A stretch of DNA of 64,000 nucleotides from Lepisosteus oculatus (Eukaryota; Chordata; Actinopteri; Semionotiformes; Lepisosteidae): contig NC_090711.1 of the NCBI RefSeq assembly GCF_040954835.1, positions 5,463,501-5,527,500 of the forward strand, in the 5' to 3' direction. The position numbers and the translations under genes are program-made. This document shows positions 48,856 to 62,118 of the stretch, in pieces. Under the pieces are notes generated by a model. It made no database searches and had not been told where the DNA came from. It saw only the letters and a list, made by a program, of their open reading frames with translations. Numbering within the stretch: position 1 is the first letter of the stretch; every line of letters starts with the position of its first letter.

Positions 48856-50293
48856 TAGGTTATGAACTAATTTGCTTTTTTTTAGAGGTTTTTTTTTATC
48901 GTTTCAGGCCTTTTTATGTATATTTTCCACCATCATAAATAAAAACCCAATTCTCCACTTGTCACACTTCTTTGTGTTAAGAAGCTCAGTACAGGTGCAC
49001 TACAGCCCTTAGGGGAAAAAACAACAGCTGTGATCCTCTGCAAGTGTAAGGCATTAGTAGTTAGATTATCTGATCTTTAGATTAAGTAGATCACAATCTC
49101 TTTATTGCTAAATGATTTATTAATTTTTATAATATGACCCAACCTTAAACTCAGATGTTATTTGCAATTAGACTGAAAATACATCTTTGATTACAACCTT
49201 ATAGTGGCCTTCTTTTGAAAGAAGAAGTTTTAAGCAACACTTGAGTATATGCGTACTGTACTTTGAATAAGCCCTCTTACTGACAGTTCGTTTTCCTTTG
49301 AATGGAAGTAAAATGAAGTATAGAAACAGTACTCCCACTTAGAACAGTGCACAGCCATTTCAGCCAGTGCCTACTCTACTACCATTTTAATTAATCAGTA
49401 GGTGTTAAAGTTGCAGTCGCCCCCTTAAATATCATATCTTAAAGAGGGCTCTTGCTTTCTCTGAGTGCAGCTTCAAAATATGATCTCAGTTTGCAGTCAA
49501 CATTTTCTGCCAAACACATTTTTAATAGCTTGCTCTGTATCAGACGTGTGAATTAACTGCTCATTTTTGCAGAGGTCAGACACCTTCTAAGATGGCCTTC
49601 ACATGTGATGTGACGTTTAAGAGGGATGGGGAAGCTGGTGCCTTTTGCCAGTGCAGACTTTATTTTGCACTGAAAAGAAACTCTTGAGCTAACAACCAAT
49701 AAGTGATCGCTGGAACAGAGCAGAGGATCACCTTGCTCATCTGTCCTGTAACGGTGTTAAATAAAATGGGCAGCAGAAGCAGAGGCACTTTGGGAAATGA
49801 TGGACAAAATGAGACATTTCCATTTCAAAGTGAGGCCTGATCTGAACGGAACTGCTGCCTTATTGAGGTCTTATCCTCAAACATGCAGTTTTATTAATGC
49901 TATCTTGAACATACAAAATGAACCCCTTACTGTGCTGGAAATCTTTTGTGGAATAATGTGTAGTAGGATTCATCTGTACCTGTGTCTTAACTTGCATGCC
50001 TTAAAGAAAATTGCCAAAGGCACCCAGACTTCCCAGATTTATTTGCAGAGTTAATACAATAATACAATGTATTATACGTTAATAATAATGTATAAAACAA
50101 TACAATTGACCTCATCCCGCACAGTTTTAATCTCTTTTTTTTTTATTCAGTTTTCGGGAATGTTTATGGACAATTATTTGTGGAATATCCGCTGGACCAC
50201 AGGGGAAGAGTATTCAAGGCTGTGAATGTGTTTCAGCCCTCAAAACCCTTTGCACCTGCAGAATTGCTTGCTGCCTCTTTGGCTTTTGGATTC

Positions 50294-50365
50294 AGGGTCT
50301 GTACAGTATGAGAGGCAGTACAAATTCCATAGAATTTGTACTGCCTCTCATACTGTACAGACCCT
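50294..50365. repeat. Perfect inverted repeat, 34-bp arms, 4-base loop
   Basis: Arms 50294-50327 and 50332-50365 are exact reverse complements, loop CATA. Neighbouring bases do not continue the match. No copy elsewhere in the window was noticed. Confidence 0.9.
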
Positions 50366-53300
50366 AGATTTGAAATCTTTTTTTTTACCCTTACAAAGCT
50401 TTTACCATTTTATGGGAAACGGCGTAACTCTTTTAGGAAACGAAGAGCAGTACCTGCAGTATATTCACAGTGAATCATTTAAGAGAGTCCAGTTTCTATC
50501 TCCTCAGGTTTAATTCACAGAACATCTGTGGGACATTTGAAGTACAGTAATTTACATCATAAGGTTACAGCTGCATTATTAAGTTTGGATATTGTATACG
50601 TTAGTATTATTTTGAAAGCTGTGCCTTATACTTCAGACCCCATAATCTAGTGTCTAGAGCACTGCTTTAAGTGAATTTAGAAGTACTACATTCTGTAAGC
50701 CAACCATGTTAAATGTGATGCTCTAATTGTATGTATTCCAATCCTTCATCTACTAACATTGCACTGTGCGCTGTAACTGAGTTTAATTAGGAAACGGATA
50801 ACCAAAATCATCATAAATCTCTTTGAGAGATGCTTGTACATTTCTGCGTAAACCAGTGTAGTACAAAAGATAACGTTTATTTTTCAGTTCATCTGCATTA
50901 CATTGTACATCGTCAAATAATTTTTAAAGAGTTTAATGGAAGAGTGGGATGCTTTGGAGGAGAGCCCAGAAAAACATGGTTTTGAAAAAATAAAAATATG
51001 AAATTCTGATAACTGTGTCATTAGTAAAGTATGTCTCAAAAGAATTAGATTAATTGACTAAATGAGGCATTGCAAAGGTCTTCAGGTGTTTATTTTTCTG
51101 TTAGTACTGTATATATACCTAAAATTTTCTTTCTGTGTTTTGCTCCAAGTTGACCTACCTCATTGTAGATAGCAGCAATATACAAAACCTTTTATTGATT
51201 ATTTGCTTACTGCTTTATTCTGGTGGACTTGATAAATACAGTTACACAATACTTAATTCCGAATTGCTTGAACTGCAGCAGCATGTAGTAATGCCAGGAC
51301 CTTAGCACTATTTTCACCATAACTGCTGTATCACATTGTGAGTGTCTTTGCATATGTACAACAGTTAATTTAGTCCCCACCTACCCAGGCTGGTTTGTAC
51401 GTGCCTGGTGCCTCCCCAATAGAGGAATAGAAGGAAAAAGTGGGGCATGTGCTCCCTATGGTTTTCCATGCTCCCTTTTAATTTTAAGTGTGATGGAATA
51501 AGAGCACCACTCCATTTGCTAAAATGTTCTTGCCCACCATTAGAGCACACTCCTGCAAAGCAAAAAGTTAACTTTATAAACTTTACCCAGGTTCCCCTCT
51601 CTGGGATATGTGCTCATGCATGAGCCAGGTTTCAGACATGGTTTCAGAAACGCAGGAGTAGGACCCCCTTGTAGTTTTTATATGGAGGGCAGATGATTCA
51701 AAGTACAACTTGTAAAACACGTTACTCAAATATTTCTGTTCTTCCATTTCAGCAGTTTTGGGCCCCCATGATGATGTGCTTCTCTACAGCTCAGCATATG
51801 CCTGTTTAAATGCTGGTTTATTTTAACACATACTTCTTTTCTGAGAATGTTGTTTTCCCTTGGGAGATGCAAGTGAAGGAAACAAAATATGTGTACACAG
51901 CAAGATTCTCATTGTTTTGTAATTTATTTAAAATAGCTTTGTTGGTTGTAAACAGATCCTCTTCCATCCGGACATAATTAAAAAAAAAAGTTTTTCTCTT
52001 ATTCAGGTAAGATTCTTTTTACCAGTACATTTTGAAAAACAAAATGTTTGTCTTCCCTTTTATGAATTCTTAGTTTGTATTGTCTCACCTCTTATCAAGG
52101 TTTCACAATGCAAGTACCATTTTAACACTGATAAATATTAATCCTTGCTCAAAGCAAAGATGACTCCCTTTCTGAGTAAATACTCATTCTCAGGGATTTT
52201 TGTGGTTTCTTCTTCAAAGGTTAAACAATAACAGAGAGCCTAAAGTACACAATACTGTCACTTATGAAACTGGAAATATAGCTTCATCATGATCATGTAT
52301 TTAATCTTTAGCAAAGTATTTTTATGGTATAAAATAAAAATGATTAGTAGGCATTTCTGTTAGAAAGCAGATCTCCCTTGCAAAGCATTTTGTCTGTACT
52401 TGCATACAAATCAAGCCATTACAATGAACTTGCTAAAACGCAAAAAGCAGAATATTTGATGTTTGGTATCCAGTATTTTCGGTATATTTTTTATTAAGTA
52501 ATAGTTGCTCTATCTTTCTTCATAGCTCAGTAGAGCTATCAAGTAAGACCAAAACCTGCTAATTTCTTTTCACTTTAGCGCATTATTGTACACAGGGTGT
52601 TAATATTGTGTGTTGTCATGTAGCCGTTTCAGAATTGTTAGAATAAACTGTATTAAATTAGACTTCTGAATCGGTCACTTGCAGTTGCAATGCATGTCTT
52701 CATCGTAAGTTGGCTGCAAATGTAAATTGTTGTTTAACCATTTTATATTTGCATCGCCGAAGAAAAGCCGTATCTTCATAGCGTTCTTTTGTACTGCATG
52801 GTCAAAAATGCATAGCTCCAGCATCGTGTGGGTCAGGTCTGGTGCTCTCGGTACTAGTGGCAGTAGTGGTAGTAGAGACTTGTTTCTGCCCCTTTCATTT
52901 AATTTAAAAAAATTGTAGATGTGTCTTAAGTATATAAGATTGTCTAATATTACAACACTTTTACTGTTTGGGTCTCATGTTCTTGGTAAGCAAGATATTG
53001 TGTCTTTAGTTCTCTAGAGTGTTACTCGTTTCTCAAAATGAAGCTTTGAAGTGGCTTACTTTTCTGCAGGTACCGGTTAACAGCTCAGCACAAATTAGTT
53101 TTCTCTGAATGCAGTATTTATTGGCTTTAGAATAATAGATCTGAAAACGGATGGGTGTCCACAAGTCTCTTAAGCACGTCATCTCACTGAGAAATTAAAA
53201 TGGGGGGCGGGAGGGGGGAGCTCTAGAAAGAATTATTGGAAAACAAATTAATTTGCATAAGATTAATATTCCACTGAGAGCTTATTTTTTTAAATAGTAA

Positions 53301-54330
53301 ATAAAAACACAGCTAGAAACATTTTACTCTTCATTGTTTGGCATTGTTGGTTGAGTAGTTTGTTTATCTTGAGTAAAGGTGTAGGCTTGGTGAGCTTTAA
53401 TGTGAGGTGTTATGTTATTCAGCTTGTTACATAATAAACTAGGCTCCACTTAAGGAAACAAATAATACATATTTACAATTCTTTTTAACAATGCTAAATA
53501 AAAGCCCAGTGGAAGGTTATAACTGAAGGTCATCAGTGTTAAAACCTGGTGAAGGTCATAATGAGTGGTGATGATTTTTTGGCCATTTCTGCAACCATTA
53601 TTCAGAGACTGATTGTAGAGCTTTAATTTTCAACTGTGTAAGTGAATATTATAAAGTTGCAGTATTGTGTTGTGACTGGATAATTGGTTTGGCCCGTGTG
53701 TTTCATTTGCTTTTTCTTAATTCTGCTTGTATGGTCCAATTGTAAAAAGAAACTCCCAGTAGAATACCCCTTTTCCTCCTAGAACACAAAATGTTGTGGC
53801 AAACTCACTCTTCTAGAAAAGTGAGTGGAATAAATACATTCTCCCATCTATTCTTACTGGGCAGTATCATGTCCACTCGCACTGTAAGGTCACCAGCTGC
53901 ACTGAAAACACCACAATTGGCAGATCTGTCAATCAGACCGTTGCCATAACAACAAGGTATGGAGGGAAATCAGTCCCACCTGAACATACTTAATACATGG
54001 TATTTAAGACCTGCCCCGGCGATACTGTGGCGCTTAGCCTCAGTGTGTTTTTCACCTGGTCTTGGTGTTGTTTCCATGATCTTCTTTGTTTCAACTTGTT
54101 TGAAGTTTGTTTTTTTGGACTCTCTTTTCTGGAATTCCCTCCGGCTTGTTACTTGTGCTTGCTCTGGCTTTCGAACTTTGCTTCCTATTTGGTTGTCTGG
54201 TTTTTGGACACTTTGGCTTTCAGTTTTATAGATTTGACCCTTTCAATTTGGACTGCATTTCACTGCTTGATCGCTTGGCTCTCCTGCCATTAGATCCCAT
54301 ATTCAAATTCAGAGCGCTGCACTTCTTTTA

Positions 54331-54365
54331 AATTATTTCTAGGACAGGTAGTCCTAGAAATAATT
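54331..54365. repeat. Inverted repeat, 15-bp arms, 5-base loop
   Basis: AATTATTTCTAGGAC and its exact complement flank AGGTA. It directly follows the T-rich LTR-like stretch. Confidence 0.8.
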
Positions 54366-54722
54366 ATTTTTGTGCTGGAAGGAGGGGGGATTGATAACTG
54401 TGTGAAAGTGGCAATGAAGGCTTGACTTTCAACAATGACATACTGTAGTTATTGATTTGATGTTGGAAATAATGGGCAAACAATTAGAGAAGTAAAGTGT
54501 TACTTAACTGGAGAATGAATAAGCTTTAAGTGAGGACAGGCAATTTGTAAGTTGTAAGAATAGTTTTCAAACAATGGTGTTGGCAATCTGTTAACCAGGA
54601 CGTTTGTACTATAATGCAATGCGTAGATGCAGTGTGCAGAGAGGAACATCCCATTTATGGCTTTAAGGCTTTGTAGTATGATAGATTTGGAGTCTGAAAA
54701 TTTTCACTTGTATCCCCTCTTC

Positions 54723-55048
54723 CACTCATCCATTTTCTAACCACTTAATCCAATACAGGGTCGTAGAGGAACCAGAGCCTTTCTCAACAAGCAGCAGGAG
54801 CAAGTCAGGATGCACTCTGGACAGGACAGGGCACACACAGAAACACACACTCACACCAGGGCCAGTTTTCCCAGAAATCAATGAACTCGCCAGTACGGCT
54901 TTAGACTGTGGGAAGAAACCAGAGCACCTGGAGGAAACCCACACAAACACGAGGAGAACAAGCTATGTGTAGATAGTACCCCAGGAACAAAACTGAATTC
55001 AGAGCCCCAGGTCTGCAAGTCGGCAATGCTAACCGCTGGATATTCTCC
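54723..55048 (-). mobile_element. SINE copy (ATGG-tailed family), near full length
   Basis: Reverse copy with CATCCATTTTCTAACC, CAATACAGGGTCG, ACACCAGGGCCAGTTTTCC, GGAAGAAACCAGAGCACC and a final GCTAACCGCTGGAT, covering tail to head. Confidence 0.65.
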
Positions 55049-57861
55049 TGATATCCTACCAATTCCCAGGAAAATAAGTCCTTTATTAGCATAGAACTAC
55101 AAAATTAAGTGTTTTATTCTAAATCAATGAAAAACAAAACACACTGGGATTTACTGGGATTAGTGAAATATTTATTTCATTTCTTACCTACAATAGTAAT
55201 GGCATTCCACGCTGCTACGTATATTTTAACAAGTCCTCTTTGCTAAAAAATTGCTGTTTTGTTGTGACACCTCTTGCAGAGAAAGCACCAGGAAGGTGTT
55301 AAATTTGATTTGTGAGTGGCAGCAGTGCCGCAGGGAGTCATTTCTGTGCCATTTGGTGCTTTAAATGATGACTGTGTGTACTTAGCAAAGTGGGAGCAGA
55401 AAGAAGGTGTTGGAATTTGACTCCTACTTTAAATATTGAGCTGATTCTATGGCAAATGACTGACTCGGCTTCACAGTGTTCAGTAGATCCCCTTTCCTGT
55501 CTCACATGGCTGCTGTCATTTAGTCTCTTCATAGCTTTTTGAATATTAAAGCCACTTATCTGTTCACCCAGAGTGCAACTGGATAGATAGACTGGTGTCT
55601 CTGTGCCAGAAAGTTCCCTTCATGTTTGACTGTTGATCTAGAATGAAGGCCACCTTCTTCTGGGGGTGATGAATATTTTAAAATATTCCTGCCTCAGTGA
55701 CTTCTGAGCCACAGCCTATTTGGTCAACTGAAAATCAAAGGCAGTGCTTTCCCAAAGACCTGGTGCTTCTCTTTTAATCCACCACCCCCTAAGAGATGTA
55801 CAGATTTCAGTTCCTCAATTTATATGACCGATCGCCACCTTTTTTAACAGGGAATTCAAATTCAAAACAAACCTCCTATTGTTAGATGAAGTCGCAAGAT
55901 GAAAAAGGTCAGGAAATTTTAACAAGGGTGTTGGGGAAATTTAAAAATTAAAAAGTAAAGCAAAACTGTGGTCTCCAAAAAGCACCATATTGTAAACAAA
56001 TGGATTTATATTTCCCCCCATACTGCTAATCTGTATAGAACTGTTGGTGTTCATTGTTAATTGTTAACTTGAATATTGTTTATTTAAACCACCTATCAAG
56101 TTTGCAAGAACACTTGTAACTTGTAAACATGGATATGAGGTTAATATTCTGATGTAACAGAACAACATGCCACCTGTTTGTGTTTACCTGAAAAGCAAAT
56201 TATCTTGATTAAAGAGAGTGCTTAATGGACCATGAATATATTACAAGTTGAAAGTAATGTTGTTGATTGATACATTTTTCTCTTTCTGGCCCTCTTTTAA
56301 TAATGAGATGTTTCCGTATTTGCATTTCATGGCTTTTAATAGCTGAAGAATTTAGGCTAAGCCCTCCGTTGTCATTGTGAGCCACCTCGGAGAGATAATG
56401 GAGCTTGGGAAGAAAAGCTGTAAATAGCCTGTAACACTTGAGAATGGCACAAGGAAAGGCAGGTTGTAGTGAATAGGATTACATAAACTTTCCACGGGGG
56501 AAAAAAACAAATAGTTACAAACATTGCATCAACAGCAGATGTCTTCAGCTAAAAGAACACTCCATACAGTATTGTCTCATTGTGGTGCACATGACAGAAA
56601 CAGAGACTAAAAAGTTCCTAATGATTTTTAAATTTGCAGCGGTGAAGCAGGCTTTATTTTATAATTACAGCAACACTGAACTCATCAAAGGTTTTTAAAG
56701 ACATTTTGGTGCTTGTTTTTGCCGAAATGTCTTTTTTATACGGTAGTGGGACACAAGAACCAGTAAGAATGAATTCTCCATCAGTCAGGTGAGGTTCAGT
56801 CCTTCCCTAATGGTTAACAGCTTGGCCACTGGATCTTGTGCAAAAAAGAATAATGAACTCCACTGGATGTTTTTGTGAGGTTGTTTTGAAGTCTTGTTTC
56901 TTTTAAGTGTTTTATAGGTTGTTTTAAATCCGCAGTCAAAAGGTCTGAGTGCCCGTGTTTCAAATGTTTCAGGGTGACGTTAGTGACACTCTGATCAATG
57001 GTGACTGAAGGCAAGGTTAGAGGTTAAACTGTGATCAGCTCTGGTCTTGGCAAGCGTAATCTGTGGTGTGAGCACTCCTGTTTTTCAGAGCTCAGGCCCA
57101 GGATCGTTTGGTTAAAAATATCCCTAGAAAGAAAGGAAGTGACTTTAATTTTTCCTCACAGAAGGGCCATTGTTGTGCCCCACTTTTCTTTTTCTGATTG
57201 CCTGCCACCTTTCTCTGCCCATAGCTGCCAGTGTTGAGGGATTCAGGATTAACCCAAGGATAATGGCCTTGTTGCCCAGCTGAGTGGAAGTAAAGCTGTT
57301 TTTAAATTCTTGGATGCCTGGGAGTTACAATTGAAGCTGGCTGTCCCTAAGGGGGTTGATCCGCCCTGATAGTTGGATCAGTTCTATATCACCCCTATAG
57401 TCTGCATCAGGAGAAGCCCTGTTATCTCACCCATCACAAATCAGCCATACCTTATCACAAGAGACAAACAAGTAGGAGATGTGATTTCAGTGATTTTGGT
57501 TTTAGGTCAGTCAAATTGGATTTGGAGTTTGTGAGCGATACAAAGCTAAGGCAGTTCGGTTTACTTCTCTGTGCCCAGAATTGTGGATCAAAAAGGCACC
57601 ATTCTTCTCCAAGGTTTTCCCCCTGATCACAATAAACAGTCTCGTGACATTTTGCTAAACATTTTCAATGTGTGGAAGTGAATGGTACAGAAAAATAAAA
57701 ACAGTAGTTAAATTCAGAACATGTTTCCTCCGGTACTGTTTGTGGTGGTGGGGGTTGGTACTAAGCACCAGGTTCTTTTTGTTAAACTTTCAAATTGAGT
57801 ATGGACTTTTTAGATTTGCTGAATGAAAGTACCGTAGTGATAATTTGTTTGGTGACCTCTA

Positions 57862-59261
57862 CAGTGCTGAGGAAAGTTTTTGAACTTCTTAGGTTGTTCT
57901 TTCCTCGTATAATTTTAGACCTAAACTCAAATTAGACCTTCATGAAAGTCTCCATAAAAGATCCAGGTAACCTGATTAGATCTATAACACAAAAACTTAA
58001 CATATTTAGATTGTTTAGCTAAAATGATCCAACAGAACATATCCTCATCTGAATAATCATGTGAACCCTTAGATGTAGTAACTGGTGGCACCTCCTTGAG
58101 CAGCAGTGTTTCCTGTAACTGTTTATCAGTCTCTCACATCAGCTTTTATGAATTCTGGCCCATTGTTCCTAACAGAACTCCCTTAAGTCAGGGACATTTC
58201 AGGGTTCCATTGCATGAACAGCTCACTTCTCGTCCTGCCATAACATTTTAACGGGGTTTATGTCCAGACGATCCGAAATAAAATATTTCTTCAAACATTC
58301 TATAGTAGACCTGCTTGTATGTTTAAGATTGTCTTGATACATGACCTACTTTCGGCTCAGCGTCAGCTGATGAATGGATGGCGTGACATGCTACTCCAGA
58401 ATTTGCTGATACAACGCTGAATTTGTGGTTCCATCAAAGATGACGAGCCATCCGGGTCCGGAGGCAACATAGCAGCCCCAACCATGATACCCCCACAACC
58501 ATGATCAATGGTCAGAATGAGATTGTTTTTTTGGAAGGCAGTGTTTGGGTTTTGACCACACTAAACATTTCTCATTGTGGCCAGAACATTCAACTTTTGA
58601 CTTTTGACTGTCTGTAAAACATTTTTCCAGTAGTCTTGCGGTTTATTTGGATGCTCTTTGGTGAACAGGTGGTAATTTTCTTTTTATAGAGCAGAGTTTC
58701 TTCCTGTATCCTCTCCTGAAATCCATTGCAATTCAGTCTTCTCTTGATGGTTGAGGCATGAGCCCTGAAATGAGGTGCAGCGAGAGAAGCCTGAAGATCG
58801 TGAATGATTTTCTCGGTGGCTCTTGGAGAGTTTTTGTCAGGACAGTCAGTCCTGGGTAGAGTTGCTGTGGTCTTGAATATTTTCCATTTGTTGACTTTCT
58901 GTCTACAATTGGATGGATGTAGCCCACTATTTTCAGAAAGGATTTTGTAACTCTCTCCAAACTAATGAGTATCAACTATTCTTTTTCTGAGGTCCTATGA
59001 AGTCTCTCTTGATTGAGTGATGACATGTTTCCACAAACTCAGTCCTTGTTTAGTTGTTATCCCCTTAATTTTGCTAAGTACACTAGAGGTTTAGTTATTT
59101 CACATGCACTGATTCTTATGAGTTTTTCCATCTTGATTCCACTGCATCCTAGAAAACATTGAATTGGTATTTTTTGGGGTTATTAAGAAAGACAGGTTTT
59201 CATTAAACAAGAGAATCATATTAATTAAATTTGGGGTTTGCAAACTTTTTTCTCATCACTG
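57862..59261 (-). mobile_element. Dead Tc1-like DNA transposon
   Basis: The element is 1.4 kb between TA dinucleotides. Its ends, CAGTGCTGAGGAAAGTTT on the left and CAGTGATGAGAAAAAAGTTT read inward from the right, are imperfect inverted repeats. The minus strand shows Tc1 transposase fragments in order: a paired-type helix region, WGYHGWGCYVASGPGWLVI, LYQQILE, VMYQDNLKHTSRSTIECLKK, LDINPVKMLW. The catalytic QDN aspartate is visible, but the DPNPIE-type glutamate is replaced by lysine (codon at 58249-58247), and stops interrupt the frame. Full length yet inactive; intermediate age. Confidence 0.92.
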
Positions 59262-60497
59262 TAAGTTTCGTTGCCTTTCTAATGCTATATGTTCAGGTGT
59301 CTTCAGCAGTTTACAGAAGAGTTAGGATCATAAAGGACTACTGAGGCTAAGTGGAGGACCCTTGGCTCTCAGAGAAATAAGAATGCACAACTGGAGGGTT
59401 CAGTAGAGTCCATCTAGGCAGTTTGGTTTTTAGTAGCTATTTGATCCAATGATCTTTTCTTTTTTTTAAAAGAAAATCAGGGTATTGGCTTCAACAACAA
59501 GGCTGTTCCGAACTCCCACAACCCTATGAACATTAGGGGATTTCTAGCTTGCAAAACTTCAGCATTTCTACTTTTACTTGCTGGGAAAATCATTTGGTAT
59601 ATATCCTTTATAGTTTGATGGCAGATAGGCTTTTTTCTAATGTTTCTCTTAAAAACCATAAAGTAAGTTTCTCTAAGAGTCAACAGTGGTGAATTCCTCC
59701 CAACACACAGACTTTTTATAATATGAAAGTATTGTTCTATAGGTTTGTTTTTAACAAGTTTAGTTACAGTAATTTTAGTTTGTGCTTTAAATTAGCTGAG
59801 TGCTATAATGTAAAAAAATAGTGTTTTATGCTAATTTTTATTTGCAAAACTTTTCCATTTGTATCTTATAAACTTGATTTCGTACTGCTGTGCACTTCTA
59901 AAGAACCCAGAAACTCAGGTTAGGGTAAGATTAAGATCAGATGGTCATCTGTTTCTGTAATGTAGGGGATTCCTTTCATAAAAGATAGAGCTGCACAATT
60001 GTCTACATTGTCTCCTCAGAGCAGTCAGAACACTGTTTTGTGTGAATTTCTTTATAATTCCTGGAGGTCAGAAATAAGCTCTTCTTGTGAAGGTTAAATT
60101 CACATAATATTGTCAGACATTTTTAAAAGCAAAATCTGATGTTTTCTGCGCCACTTTTCTGAGCATTTGTTCTCTCACACAAATGCGATAAGGAATATTT
60201 TGTTCTGTAACAGTATTATAGAGTGTTGCTGAGGGGGGGAAAAAACTGCAATATTCTGAAAGGGCTGGAACACTGACAAATGAGGTTAACCAGAACAATT
60301 TTGAATTCATTACATGTCATAGTGGTTCTTTTCCCTATGTTGTCTTTAAAGAAAGGTGTGTTTGTCTAAGTAGACATCCGAGATGCACTGGATTTATTTG
60401 ATCTTACAAGCCATCAGGTTCAGAATAACTTTTATAAACATGACCTGAAGTGTGCCAGCCTTACGGCAAATGCGGCTGTCACATCTCCGATCTGGAG

Positions 60498-60533
60498 CTG
60501 TCAGGTTATATTACCCCCAATGTAACCTGACAG
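60498..60533. repeat. Inverted repeat, 15-bp arms with one wobble
   Basis: CTGTCAGGTTATATT faces AATGTAACCTGACAG across a six-base ACCCCC spacer. One position is mismatched in DNA and would be G-U in RNA. Confidence 0.75.
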
Positions 60534-61169
60534 TCCTGCGGTTTAAAAACAAATCGGTCCTTCGCTTTAGTAACACTTCGCGTCTTGATGATTTAGTTTA
60601 GCGGAGATGGTATCTTTGCTAATACACTCCTTAATCCACTTACTGCTTTTGATAATGTTGCTTTAACTGATGCAAATATTAGAGTTGTTTTTTTCTCTCT
60701 CTTTCTGTATCAACAATTTCTGGCTTTTGTTTCTTGCACGTCTGTAGGATTTTTCCTCAGATAGCCATTTGGATCGATCCTTCTGCCGTTCTTAATGGTC
60801 CTTGCACAAACGGGGCCCACCGGGTTCGGGGATGAAATAAAAAGTTAGATGACTTTTCCTCTTACAACTACATTTAATTGTTCTCCTTAACAAGTTCTTC
60901 TTCAAACTGAACGGTAAAGGTTTTAGATTTTTAAAAGATGTGAAGGGCTGTTGCCTCATAAATCAAATCATTCCCGTTAAAGGTGCTGCAAGGAGATTTT
61001 AGAGTTTAAAATAGAAACAAAATACACTTGGTTCTTAGAGAGGCATATTTTGAAGAATCAGTGAAGAATTTTAGTTTTGTTTGACTTTCTTTGTCTAAAA
61101 ATTGACTTATTACGTGTTATTACTGAGGTGTCCCACGCGGCTGTTTAAGTAAATTTGTTTGTGTTGCAG

Positions 61170-61202
61170 AATCATCAGGAGGAAAACCCACCAGATTGTC
61201 AA
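61170..61202 (+). other. ZBTB46: ZBTB46 5' UTR part of exon 2
   Basis: The exon begins after GTGTTGCAG and carries 33 untranslated bases before the ATG. The frame is open back into the intron, so the start was chosen from family similarity. Confidence 0.75.
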
Positions 61203-62118
61203 ATGAATAACAGGAAGGAAGATATGGAGATCACGTCCCACTACCGACAGCTTCTTCGGGAGCTGAACGAGCAGCGGCAGCATGGAATTCTCTGTGATGT
61301 GTGCATCATCGTGGAGGGAAAGATCTTCAAGGCTCACAAGAACGTGCTGCTAGGGAGCAGCCGATACTTCAAGACCCTGTATTGTCAGGTGAAGAAGACC
61401 TCAGACCAGGCCACCATCACACACTTAGACATTGTGACTGCACAGGGCTTCAAAACCATCTTGGACTTCATGTATTCTGCCCACTTGGCCCTGACGAGCA
61501 AAAACGTCATTGAGGTGATGTCCGCAGCGAGCTACCTGCAGATGACGGATATCGTGCAGGCTTGTCACAATTTCATCAAGGCAGCCCTCGACATCAGCAT
61601 CCGCTCTGAGCTGTCCGACGAGCTGGCGGACTTTGACATGAGCGCCCCCCCTGGTGGCAGCAGCAGCGCGGAGGCCTTGGCGTCCATGATGTCGGGCAGG
61701 AGTACCTCCCCGTGGCTGGCGCGGAAAACCAGCCCGGCGAACTCCTCCGGCGACTCGGCCATCGCGAGCTGCCACGAAGGGGGAAGCACGTACGGCAAGG
61801 AGGATCAGGAGCCCAAAAGCGACAGCCACGACGACATTTCCTCCCAGTCCTTGTGGTCCAGCGATTTCCGATCTGTACAGGTCAAAGAGGAGCAGGTTTC
61901 CCCCTCTAACTTCTGTAAAGACGGCGCTAATGTGGGCCAGAACGCTTTAGGAGAGCAGGCCAATGGTGACAGCTGGCAGCCCTCAGGGCGCAGGAAGAAC
62001 CGGAAAAATAAGGACACTGTTCGGCACATCACACAACAGGTGGAGGATGACAGTAGGGCTGGCTCACCATTGCCATCCATTCTGTCTGCTTGGAACTACA
62101 ACAACCAAGACATTTCAG
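61203..62118 (+). CDS. ZBTB46: ZBTB46 first coding exon (BTB domain; gene continues beyond window)
   Basis: The exon encodes 305 residues, starting [20 protein letters not shown], nearly identical to human ZBTB46. The BTB/POZ domain spans about 20-130 ([52 protein letters not shown]), for dimerisation and co-repressor binding. A disordered region follows with [19 protein letters not shown], a SUMO-type VKEE near 227 and a basic NLS-like GRRKNRKNK near 262-270. In mammals ZBTB46 is a nuclear repressor marking classical dendritic cells and endothelium. The donor is TTTCAG/GTAGGA; the exon ends in phase 1. The C2H2 zinc fingers and C-terminus are not in the window. The gene is divergent from TPD52L2, as in human. 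This exon is much more GC-rich than its surroundings. Confidence 0.96.

Larger units (their letters stand above)
43820..61169 (+). other. ZBTB46: ZBTB46 intron 1 (inferred)
   Basis: 17.3 kb between the inferred leader donor and the acceptor GTGTTGCAG at 61161-61169. It holds the antisense frame at 45.6-46.0 kb, two SINE copies, a 34-bp-arm hairpin, a Tc1 fossil and smaller hairpins. Long unassigned parts are 46.0-47.2, 49.0-50.2, 50.4-53.9, 55.1-57.8 and 59.3-60.5 kb, where nothing was recognised. A stretch near 53.96-54.33 kb is T-rich and LTR-like in style but could not be assigned. Confidence 0.5.

Noticed and set aside
53959-54331. Open frames and an LTR-like look at 53.96-54.33 kb
   Set aside because: The frames are phenylalanine/leucine-rich products of a T-rich stretch, and neither LTR ends nor a target duplication could be shown.
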